DNA from: an uncultured Alphaproteobacteria bacterium
Lineage (GTDB): Bacteria > Pseudomonadota > Alphaproteobacteria > CAAHEQ01 > UBA3637
DNA: 42,058 nucleotides
Direction of reading: 5' to 3'
NCBI GenBank assembly: GCA_947624545.1
Contig: CANQKV010000005.1
Coordinates: 1 to 42,058 of the forward strand
Below, piece after piece: positions 1 to 8,057 of this stretch. Positions within the stretch are counted from its first letter, which is position 1, and the number at the start of each line of letters is the position of its first letter. The notes beneath the pieces are model-generated. The model made no database searches. It was not told where the DNA came from and saw nothing but the letters and a program-made list of their open reading frames with translations. The translations under genes and the position numbers were made by a program.

Positions 1-1
1 G

Positions 2-55
2 GACTTGTGGGAAAAATATCCGGATCGGAACAAATATGAAAGGAAAGTATCATGA
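2..55 (+). CDS. trmD: C-terminal end of upstream gene, probably tRNA (guanine-N1)-methyltransferase TrmD (partial)
   Basis: Open frame from the window edge reads [17 protein letters not shown] and overlaps the rplS start by ATGA (52-55). trmD-rplS is the usual order. Confidence 0.5.
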   Translation, partial: DLWEKYPDRNKYERKVS

Positions 56-429
56 ACTTAATTAAAGAATTGGAAAATGAACAAATCGCCAAATCAGGCA
101 AAAAAATCCCTGATTTCAAAGCCGGCGATACTGTTAAAGTGATGTATAAAATTGTTGAAGACAAGGGTCGTGAACGCTTACAGGCTTATGAAGGCGTTTG
201 TATCGCTCGTCATAATGACGGATTAAACTCTTCCTGCGTTATTCGCAAAATTTCATTCGGCGAAGGCGTTGAAAGAATTTTTCCCTTGTATTCACCGAAT
301 GTTGCCAGCATTGAAGTGGTTCGGCGCGGTAAAGTAAAACGTTCCAAAATTTACTATTTGCGTCAATTATTCGGTAAAGCGGCACGTATCAGCGAAGACA
401 AAGATACCGCCGAAACAACGGAAGAATAG
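52..429 (+). CDS. rplS: 50S ribosomal protein L19
   Basis: L19 signature: [13 protein letters not shown]...[63 protein letters not shown]. Confidence 0.97.
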   Translation: MNLIKELENEQIAKSGKKIPDFKAGDTVKVMYKIVEDKGRERLQAYEGVCIARHNDGLNSSCVIRKISFGEGVERIFPLYSPNVASIEVVRRGKVKRSKIYYLRQLFGKAARISEDKDTAETTEE

Positions 430-445
430 GTTTAACTTATCTTTA

Positions 446-480
446 AAAAATGCCTCGTTTTTTTAAACGGGGCATTTTTT
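446..480 (+). terminator. Rho-independent terminator after rplS
   Basis: Hairpin aatgcctcgttt-tttt-aaacggggcatt followed by a T run, just after the rplS stop. Confidence 0.85.
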
Positions 481-501
481 AAACGGGCTTGATTTATTTT
501 T

Positions 502-2304
502 TTACTCATCGCCGATTTTTAAAGCTTGAATAAAGGCGCTTTGCGGAATTTCCACATTACCAAATTGCCGCATTTTTTTCTTACCTTCCTTTTGTTTTTC
601 CAAAAGTTTGCGCTTTCGGGTAATATCTCCTCCGTAACATTTTGCCGTTACATCTTTTCGAAAAGCGGCAATATCTTCGCGGGCAATAATCTTACCGCCG
701 ATACTGGCTTGAATGGGAATCTTGAATTGATGACGCGGAATGAGTGTTTTCAAGCGTTCGCAAATTTGCCGACCGCGTCTTTCCGATTGGGAACGATGTG
801 CCAAAAACGCCAAGGCGTCAACCTGCTCGCCGTTGACCAAAATATTCACGCGTACCAAATCACTTTTTTCATAATCGGATACTTCATAATCAAAACTGGC
901 ATAGCCGCGGGAAATAGATTTCAACCGATCATAAAAATCAAACACGATTTCATTCAGCGGTAAATGATAAACCGCCATGGCGCGATTGCCGACATACGTT
1001 AAATCTTTTTGCACACCGCGCCGTTCGGAACACAGTTGCAAAATGCTGCCTAAATATTCATCGGGCGTTAAAACGGTAGCCTTGACCCAAGGTTCTTCAA
1101 TAAACGCAATACTGCTCGGATCCGGCATATCGGCGGGATTATGCGTCACAATTTCCGTGCCGTTTGTCAAATGCACTTTATAGGCAACCGACGGCGCGGT
1201 GGTAATTAAATCCAAGTTAAACTCCCGACTTAACCGCTCTTGAATAATCTCCATGTGCAAAAGTCCCAAAAAGCCGCACCGAAAGCCCTGCCCCAAAGCG
1301 GTAGATTTATCAGGTGTAAACTGAAAAGCGGCATCATTGAGTTGTAATTTTCCCAACGATTCTTTTAAGTTTTCATAATCACTCATATCCACGGGAAACA
1401 GTGAGCAAAACACAACGGATAAACTGGGTTTAAATCCGGGCAGTGCGGTTTGTGTCGGATTTTTATCATCGGTAATGGTATCGCCGACGCGCGTTTCACC
1501 AATGGATTTAATACCGCAAATAATAAACCCGAGTTCGCCTGCGGCAAGAGAATCGCAATCGGTCATTTTGGGCGTAAAAACACCTAACCGCTCAACTTTA
1601 TAAACAGCCTTTGTTGCCATCATTCGAATAGACAAGCCTTTTTTCAAAACACCGTCAATAACACGCACCAACACAATAATGCCTAAATAAGCATCATACC
1701 ACGAATCCACCAACATAGCTTTTAAAGGTGCCGTTTCATCGCCTTTCGGCGCCGGCAGACGGTGAACGATTGTTTCCAACACTTCGTCAATACCGATTCC
1801 CGTTTTTGCCGAAATCAGCGGAGCATTATTCGCCTCAATGCCGATAACGTCTTCAATTTGCGTTTTAACCCGATCGGGATCGGCGGCAGGCAAGTCAATT
1901 TTATTAATTATCGGCACAATTTCATGATTGGCATCTAACGCCTTATAGACATTGGCAAGCGTTTGCGCTTCAACACCCTGCGTTGCATCAACCACCAAAA
2001 GCGATCCTTCGCAAGCCGCCAAAGACCGACTGACTTCATAGCCGAAATCCACATGTCCCGGCGTATCAATTAAATTCAGAATATATGTTTCGCCGTTTTG
2101 CGCCCGATAATTCAACCGAACGGTTTGCGCCTTAATGGTAATGCCTCGTTCGCGTTCAATATCCATATTATCCAAAAGCTGCTCTTTCATTTCCCGATCG
2201 GAAACGGCACCGCATTTTTGAATAAGCCGATCCGCCAACGTGGATTTGCCGTGATCAATATGCGCCACAATGGAAAAATTGCGAATATGCGATAAATCTG
2301 ACAT
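502..2304 (-). CDS. lepA: Elongation factor 4 (LepA)
   Basis: [28 protein letters not shown]; GTPase motifs and LepA C-terminal domain; 600 aa. Confidence 0.97.
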   Translation of the reverse strand: MSDLSHIRNFSIVAHIDHGKSTLADRLIQKCGAVSDREMKEQLLDNMDIERERGITIKAQTVRLNYRAQNGETYILNLIDTPGHVDFGYEVSRSLAACEGSLLVVDATQGVEAQTLANVYKALDANHEIVPIINKIDLPAADPDRVKTQIEDVIGIEANNAPLISAKTGIGIDEVLETIVHRLPAPKGDETAPLKAMLVDSWYDAYLGIIVLVRVIDGVLKKGLSIRMMATKAVYKVERLGVFTPKMTDCDSLAAGELGFIICGIKSIGETRVGDTITDDKNPTQTALPGFKPSLSVVFCSLFPVDMSDYENLKESLGKLQLNDAAFQFTPDKSTALGQGFRCGFLGLLHMEIIQERLSREFNLDLITTAPSVAYKVHLTNGTEIVTHNPADMPDPSSIAFIEEPWVKATVLTPDEYLGSILQLCSERRGVQKDLTYVGNRAMAVYHLPLNEIVFDFYDRLKSISRGYASFDYEVSDYEKSDLVRVNILVNGEQVDALAFLAHRSQSERRGRQICERLKTLIPRHQFKIPIQASIGGKIIAREDIAAFRKDVTAKCYGGDITRKRKLLEKQKEGKKKMRQFGNVEIPQSAFIQALKIGDE

Positions 2305-2388
2305 TTATAATTCCTTTTTCAAAACCGATGAAGGCACTATATCCGAAACACGGTTAAAAATCAAGTTTTTTCGGGATTTTCTTTTCAA

Positions 2389-2988
2389 TTAAAACACCAA
2401 ATGCAATAAAATACCGAAAAGAGCGCCCGAAATCATAATTTGAATCATGGAAAGGCGCAATTTCAACGCACTGAAAAAAGCAAGCAACGCTATAACCGTT
2501 TCAACGGGGTTAACGGCAAAGCCTTGTAAAGAAGCCCCTGCGGTTATAAAGTCAAATAAGCGTTTCCACGGAACGGGCTGTGTAAAAACCGACATTCCCG
2601 CAAATAACACAATCGCATAAGAAATCATGGCAACGCCCGCATAGCGCACCCCTTTTAATATGCCTTGCATAAAAAGTGTTTTTTCCAAGCGATCCAAAAC
2701 GGTAATGGCGCAAAACGACAGAAAAACGGTGGGCAACACAAGCCCCAATGAGGCTGCCAAAGCTCCTATGATACCCCGTTGCGTAAAACCAATCCATGTG
2801 GCTGTGTTTAAACTGACGGCACCCGGCGTGATTTGTGACAAAACAAGCAAATTGCCGAACGCATCTAATGAAAAAACGGGATTTTCTTCCACAAAAGTTG
2901 TCATCAACAGCGGAATAATCATATACCCGCCACCGAACAAAACCACGCTGAATTTGGCAAACTGCCAAAACAAAAAAAGACTACTCAT
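2389..2988 (-). CDS. Chromate transporter, half-size ChrA domain
   Basis: FAKFSVVLFGGGYMIIPLL...LSQITPGAVSLNTATWIGF is a ChrA domain pattern; multi-TM. Confidence 0.85.
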   Translation of the reverse strand: MSSLFLFWQFAKFSVVLFGGGYMIIPLLMTTFVEENPVFSLDAFGNLLVLSQITPGAVSLNTATWIGFTQRGIIGALAASLGLVLPTVFLSFCAITVLDRLEKTLFMQGILKGVRYAGVAMISYAIVLFAGMSVFTQPVPWKRLFDFITAGASLQGFAVNPVETVIALLAFFSALKLRLSMIQIMISGALFGILLHLVF

Positions 2989-3598
2989 GTTTTTTCTCCT
3001 TGAAAAGCAGCTTTTTTTGCTTCTTTAAAATTAAAAAGAACCCGATCGGCATGGAAAGCACAATCACATAAAGCGGATAAACGTTTGCCAACAGTAAAAT
3101 CAGTAAAATTAAAATAATCACGCCGTCCCGAACGGAATGAACAATTTCTTTACTCAAATGCCACGCCGTAACGGCAAACACCCCCGTTACGGCAGATCGA
3201 ATGCCCGAAAAACCGTTTAATATATAAGAATTATTCGGATTTAAATCAGGGAAAAAATAAGCAATCGAACAAATAATCATTAAAGAGGGAATCATCACGC
3301 CGATTAAAGCCGCTATCGACCCGATAAATCCCGCTATGCGCGCGCCGACATATAAAGACGCATTGACGGCAATCAACCCCGGTACGGTTTGCGTTAAAAT
3401 AACCATATCCAATATTTCTTTTTTATTAAGCCATTTATGTTTACGCAAAAAAACATCTTCAATAACGGGCAACATTGCCAAACCGCCGCCTACCACAAAT
3501 AAGGCAATTTTAAAAAAGGTATAAAACAACACCCCCGAACGAAACAAAAGTTCTTTTTTTGTTATTTTTTCAGGTGTTGTTTTGAACGATTTTCTCAT
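2981..3598 (-). CDS. Chromate transporter, half-size ChrA domain (second subunit)
   Basis: FFKIALFVVGGGLAMLPVIEDVF...LTQTVPGLIAVNASLYVG; overlaps the next half-gene by 8 bp. Confidence 0.85.
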   Translation of the reverse strand: MRKSFKTTPEKITKKELLFRSGVLFYTFFKIALFVVGGGLAMLPVIEDVFLRKHKWLNKKEILDMVILTQTVPGLIAVNASLYVGARIAGFIGSIAALIGVMIPSLMIICSIAYFFPDLNPNNSYILNGFSGIRSAVTGVFAVTAWHLSKEIVHSVRDGVIILILLILLLANVYPLYVIVLSMPIGFFLILKKQKKLLFKEKKHE

Positions 3599-5859
3599 TT
3601 TTGAGAGGGTGCCGTTGCTGTCGCCGTTTTTTCATCTTTCGAAGCTTCTTTGACTTCTTCTGCTTTGACAGGCTCTTTATCTGTCTCGGCTTTTTGAGTT
3701 TCGCCTGCTTTTTCATCTTTCAAAGCTTCTTTGACTTCTTCTGCCTTGGCAGGCTCTTTATCTGCCTCGGCTTTTTGAGTTTCGCCTGCTTTTTCATCTT
3801 TCAAAGCTTCTTTGACTTCTTCTGCTTTGGCAGGTTCTTTATTTGCCTCGGCTTTTTGAGCTTCGCCCGCTTTTTCATCTTTCAAAGCTTCTTTGACTTC
3901 TTCTGCTTTGGCAGGCTCTTTATTTGCCTCGGCTTTTGCTTCATCACTCTTTTTGCTTGTTCTTATAAGCTCATCCGTTTTGAATTCCATTTCCAAAACA
4001 AGTTTGCCGTTTTCATCAAATATTTGAGCGATTCCGTCTTTTTTACCCTCTTTAAAGTGAGCAACGCTTCTTAAAACGCCGTTTTCAAAATAGGTGCGAC
4101 TTTCGCCGTTTAACAAATTGTTGAGATATTCATCTTCGCTTTGTAATTTGCCGTTGGCATAATAAATACGCTGTTTTCCCTGCATTTGTCCGTTGACATA
4201 CGCCGCATCGATATGAATTTGCCCGTCGGGATAATATTGTTTAAACTCCCCGTCCGGCACATTATCTTTCAAAATGGTTCGCGAATTCAACTGTCCGTTT
4301 TCATAATAGGTAGCAAACTCGCCGTTTTGCATACCGTTCTGATAAAGCGCCGTCGTTTGTACCTGTCCGTTTTCGTAATAAGCGATAAAAGGTCCGCTTT
4401 GAACACCGTTTTCATATGTTTTTTCCGCAGCCAGCTGTCCGTTTTCATAATATTCCTGCGATTTACCCAAAGGCTGCCCGGCACGCATTACCACATGCGA
4501 TTGCAAATTACCGTCGGAAAAATAAGTGTTCATTTCGCCGTCGGGCAAATCATTTTTGTAATGCAAGTCCATTTTGATTTGTCCGTTTTGATAATATGAT
4601 TTCGCCGTACCGTCCTGCTTGCCTGCTTTAAAATAAACTTCATTTTCCAAACTGCCGTCCGGATAAAAAGATTTGCTGACACCGTCGATTAAATCGGCTT
4701 TGTAATTTTCTTCCTGTTGCAAAGCGCCGAAATCATAATACGACTTGGAAACACCCTCCTTAAAGCCGTCTTTATAATGCTCCTCCGATTGTAACTGACC
4801 GTTTTCATAATAAGTTTTAATAATTCCCTCGGGTCCTTGCGGTTTAAACAATCCCTCGCCTTTGAGTTTCCCGTTCGGATAATATTCTTTCACGTTACCG
4901 TTTAACTCTCCGTTTACAAAATGGCGCTCCAACAATAATTGCCCCGTTTCACTAAACGCTTTATCCGTTCCGTCTTTCAAACCGTTTTTATAATGTGTTT
5001 CAAAATGCAGCTGCCCTGAAGGATAATAAATGCTGGATACCCCCTCGGGTTTTCCCATTTTAAAAGTTGTTTCATTTAATAATTTACCGGTATCATAATA
5101 AGAAACGGCTTTATCGATTAAAAGCCCCTGATGATACATTTCAATGGTTTGTACTTGTCCGTTTTCATAATAAGTACGACTTTCTCCGTGCGGCAATCCG
5201 TTAAAGAAATGCGTTTTTGCCAAAAGTTTGCCCTCTTTTGTTTTTTCCTGAACAATACCCGTCAGCGGCATTTTACCGTTTTTCACATAAAAAATGCCGT
5301 TATTAAAGAAAATCTCATCTTTGGTAAAAGTTGGCAATTTCATTTTCTTTTCATCGGGAGCAACCGGCTGCATATTGCCGTCAGATTGCGGACTGATATT
5401 CACAACGGGTTTAAATCCCGTCGGCTCGTTTTGAGCAATATCGGGCGTAACGCCGCTTAAAACCATATTATCTTCCGGTTTTACCAAGGGTGCTTTTTGT
5501 AAAACGGGCGCTAAACTGACAGTCGGCGTCGGCGACACAACAGCGGTAGCTTGTCCCGTTTTTGAAGGCATTTCGGGCGTTTTCACAATCGGTGCGGGAA
5601 TAACGGTTCCGTTTGCAGTCGGCATAACCATTTGAGTCGGCGCCTGAATTTGATGAACAGGAATCGTATTACCCGTTGCAGGGACTTGTCCGATGACAGA
5701 AGCCGACAAGGATCCGGAAGAAAGCGGACGCACGGCGCGAGTCGGCGACACTTTTGCCGCTTCCCGTAATGCTGCCGCATTACTGACAACTTGCGCTTCA
5801 ACAGATGCCGCGCTTAAAAGCAAACCGCTCATTAAAGCCATATTTAAAACTTTATTCAT
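3595..5859 (-). CDS. Secreted YwqK/MORN-variant repeat protein with C-terminal K/E/A-rich tandem repeats
   Basis: N-terminal signal-like sequence; many YYENGQLQxE.xYKNG..G repeats (MORN_2/YwqK type); C-terminal EPAKAEEVKEALKDEKAGE repeats. Confidence 0.8.
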   Translation of the reverse strand: MNKVLNMALMSGLLLSAASVEAQVVSNAAALREAAKVSPTRAVRPLSSGSLSASVIGQVPATGNTIPVHQIQAPTQMVMPTANGTVIPAPIVKTPEMPSKTGQATAVVSPTPTVSLAPVLQKAPLVKPEDNMVLSGVTPDIAQNEPTGFKPVVNISPQSDGNMQPVAPDEKKMKLPTFTKDEIFFNNGIFYVKNGKMPLTGIVQEKTKEGKLLAKTHFFNGLPHGESRTYYENGQVQTIEMYHQGLLIDKAVSYYDTGKLLNETTFKMGKPEGVSSIYYPSGQLHFETHYKNGLKDGTDKAFSETGQLLLERHFVNGELNGNVKEYYPNGKLKGEGLFKPQGPEGIIKTYYENGQLQSEEHYKDGFKEGVSKSYYDFGALQQEENYKADLIDGVSKSFYPDGSLENEVYFKAGKQDGTAKSYYQNGQIKMDLHYKNDLPDGEMNTYFSDGNLQSHVVMRAGQPLGKSQEYYENGQLAAEKTYENGVQSGPFIAYYENGQVQTTALYQNGMQNGEFATYYENGQLNSRTILKDNVPDGEFKQYYPDGQIHIDAAYVNGQMQGKQRIYYANGKLQSEDEYLNNLLNGESRTYFENGVLRSVAHFKEGKKDGIAQIFDENGKLVLEMEFKTDELIRTSKKSDEAKAEANKEPAKAEEVKEALKDEKAGEAQKAEANKEPAKAEEVKEALKDEKAGETQKAEADKEPAKAEEVKEALKDEKAGETQKAETDKEPVKAEEVKEASKDEKTATATAPSQK
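3622..3945 (-). repeat. Four ~81-bp in-frame tandem repeats encoding a 27-aa unit
   Basis: 'ttgacttcttctg' recurs at 3650, 3731, 3812 and 3893, exactly 81 bp apart. Confidence 0.9.
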
Positions 5860-5962
5860 AAAGACTCCTTTTATAAAATTGATAATAAAATAGCAGATAA
5901 AACAATTAAAATCAATCTTTTTTATATGATTTTAAAATATTTTATTGTTTTTAGAATCTTCC

Positions 5963-5991
5963 TTGACAGAAAAGAAACGTTTTGTTATTTT
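5963..5991 (+). promoter_or_regulatory. sigma70-like promoter for the methyltransferase gene
   Basis: TTGACA (5963-5968), 17 nt, TATTTT (5986-5991), upstream of the ATG at 6015. Confidence 0.5.
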
Positions 5992-6014
5992 AAGTCGGAT
6001 AAGGATTTATCACT

Positions 6015-6575
6015 ATGAAATATTTTGTTTTATTAATTCTTCTCATCGGATACGGTGCTTTATTTTATGTACTTTATTCCGTTTATTCGCTTTTAAAAGG
6101 CAGATTCGGCGTTTTCGCGCCTTTTGTACCGAGTGTGGGTCCATCGAAAAAAAATATGCTTGATTTAGCTCGTGAAGAATTGCAGAAAGCCGAAAAACAA
6201 ATGACCGTCATTGATTTGGGCAGCGGAAGCGGTTCGTTATTGCTTCCGTTGGCAAAAGAGTTTCCGAATCATCGTTTTATCGGCATTGAATATGATTGGA
6301 TTTTAATTCTTGTTTCTCTGTTTCGTTCCCGAAAATTAAAAAACATTGAATGGCATAAGCAAAACTTTATGAATTATTCCTGCGAAAAGGCAGATATTGT
6401 TTTTTGCTATTTGTTAAAAACAATGCAGGAACGCGTGGGATTAAAACTCTCCCGCGAAATCAGCGATTCCTGTATTGTCATTACGGAACTTTATCCCGTC
6501 AACCATTTACGGCTGATTAAAGCCATGAAACCGATGTTAAATCTTGGAATACCCGTTTATAAAATGCGTAAATAA
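6015..6575 (+). CDS. Membrane-anchored class I SAM-dependent methyltransferase
   Basis: N-terminal TM helix, then VIDLGSGSGSLLLPLAKEFPNHRFIGIEYD (motif I and acidic post-I). Confidence 0.75.
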   Translation: MKYFVLLILLIGYGALFYVLYSVYSLLKGRFGVFAPFVPSVGPSKKNMLDLAREELQKAEKQMTVIDLGSGSGSLLLPLAKEFPNHRFIGIEYDWILILVSLFRSRKLKNIEWHKQNFMNYSCEKADIVFCYLLKTMQERVGLKLSREISDSCIVITELYPVNHLRLIKAMKPMLNLGIPVYKMRK

Positions 6576-6580
6576 AGCTG

Positions 6581-6868
6581 TTAATTTTCAAACCGTGAAA
6601 ATAACTCGCTGACTTCTTTCAACGCCTTTTCACGATCTTTTTCCTTTTCAAAGGGACGACAGACACATTCTTTTAAAAACATATTCAGTAAATTACTCTC
6701 AATCGCCTTAACGGCACCGCGCACGGAACGAAGTTGCGTTAACACATCGGAACAGGCGCGTCCCGATTCCAACATGCGTTTGATACCTTCAATTTGTCCG
6801 ATAACCCGATTTAATTTCGGTAATTGCGACATCGGATTTGTTTCTTTTTGTTTTAAAAGTATTTTCAT
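6581..6868 (-). CDS. CsoR/FrmR/RcnR-family (DUF156) metal- or sulfide-sensing repressor
   Basis: LNRVIGQIEGIKRMLESGRACSDVLTQLRSVRGAVKAIESNLL..FLKECV. Start placed at 6868 (MKILLKQKETNP) because AAAGGA lies upstream; the ORF track extends to 6958. Confidence 0.85.
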   Translation of the reverse strand: MKILLKQKETNPMSQLPKLNRVIGQIEGIKRMLESGRACSDVLTQLRSVRGAVKAIESNLLNMFLKECVCRPFEKEKDREKALKEVSELFSRFEN

Positions 6869-6890
6869 AGCTTTTTTCCTTTTGTTACCC

Positions 6891-6909
6891 TTCAATCTGA
6901 TTGATTGAA
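6891..6909. promoter_or_regulatory. Candidate operator: perfect inverted repeat TTCAATC-TGATT-GATTGAA
   Basis: 7-bp arms, 5-nt centre, at the predicted transcription start of the CsoR-like gene. Confidence 0.6.
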
Positions 6910-6916
6910 CAGTCTT

Positions 6917-6945
6917 ATCATAGAAAAAGAAATTATTTTTGTCAA
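6917..6945 (-). promoter_or_regulatory. sigma70-like promoter of the CsoR-like gene
   Basis: Minus strand TTGACA (6945-6940), 17 nt, TATGAT (6922-6917). Confidence 0.7.
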
Positions 6946-7047
6946 TAAAAAACGACAAAAATTTCTAAAAAATGAACAAAATATTTTTTACAACACATAA
7001 AAACAATATTTTTCAATATATTATATCATTTTTAATTTATTAACAAA

Positions 7048-8001
7048 TTATTTAAAATTGTTATTTAAGACCGCTTTATCTTCAAAAGTATGCTTTTTTA
7101 TAACATAAAAAGCCAAATAAATCAGCGCCAATAAAAACGGAACAATGAAATAGATAACCCGATAAACAAACAAACTTGCCAAAACAGCCGCTTTTTCAGT
7201 CATTGCATGCGGAAAAAGCAATAAGAATAACGATGTAAACACCCCTAATCCGCCCGGCACCTGCGAAACCAACGCCGTTATTTGCGCAATGGTATAAACA
7301 ATAAACACCGGCAGAAACGGTGTTTCAAGATGATATCTGAACACACTGAAAAACACTAACGAAACCAAAAAATTATCGGCAACACCGACCAATAATTGCA
7401 AGCCCGTTAATCGACCGGACGGCGCTTTTAACGTAACACCGCTGATTTTCACATTTCGTTTTGACCGAATAACCCAAAACCAATATCCCAAAAAAGCACA
7501 AACAATTAAAAATGAAACACCGTAATATGTTTCCAAATGCGATTTATCGGTTAAATCGGGCGTAAACGGTGTAAGCAGCACAGCTATAACGTAAATTAAC
7601 CCCATACCCATAAAAAGCGTTAATGTTTCAAAGGCAATCAGCAGTAAAATTTGCGCACGCGGAACTCCGAGCGGTGTATAAAACAAATATCGAACGGCTC
7701 CTCCCGAAATAAAAGCATGACCGACCGTATTACTGACGGCAAACCCGACGGCAGAAGTTTTAAACACCGTTCGAAACGGCAGTTTATATCGAATATAATC
7801 CAATGCCAACACATCATAACACGCCAACACAATAAAATCAGCCGCAACAAAAAAGCCCGCAATCAATAAAACCCAAAGCGGCGTTGAACTCATCAGTTGC
7901 CAGACTTTCTCTAATCCCACTTTTTCCACCTCTTTGATAATCAACCAAAGAGCCAATCCGAAAAAGAAAAAACTGACAAACTGAATGAGTCGATTGAACA
8001 T
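7048..8001 (-). CDS. Lysylphosphatidylglycerol synthase TM region / YbhN (UPF0104) family membrane protein
   Basis: FVSFFFFGLALWLIIKEV..., GFAVSNTVGHAFISGGAVRYLFYTPLG, SQVPGGLGVFTSLF motifs. Confidence 0.8.
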   Translation of the reverse strand: MFNRLIQFVSFFFFGLALWLIIKEVEKVGLEKVWQLMSSTPLWVLLIAGFFVAADFIVLACYDVLALDYIRYKLPFRTVFKTSAVGFAVSNTVGHAFISGGAVRYLFYTPLGVPRAQILLLIAFETLTLFMGMGLIYVIAVLLTPFTPDLTDKSHLETYYGVSFLIVCAFLGYWFWVIRSKRNVKISGVTLKAPSGRLTGLQLLVGVADNFLVSLVFFSVFRYHLETPFLPVFIVYTIAQITALVSQVPGGLGVFTSLFLLLFPHAMTEKAAVLASLFVYRVIYFIVPFLLALIYLAFYVIKKHTFEDKAVLNNNFK

Positions 8002-8057
8002 TTTGAAAAAATCCGATTCAAAACGGCGAATAATGTTTTTATCCGCCGTTTTATTTT

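Noticed and set aside
526-963. Plus-strand 145-aa ORF
   Set aside because: Antisense within lepA, which has full-length homology-level motifs on the other strand.
2389-3598. Frameshifted pseudogene of a full-length chrA
   Set aside because: Both halves start with Met, have RBS-like upstream sequence and complete domains; paired short ChrA is a known arrangement.
3601-4074. Plus-strand 157-aa ORF (F/C-rich repeats)
   Set aside because: Exact antisense of the K/E/A tandem repeats of the YwqK-like gene; composition is an artefact of repeat codons.
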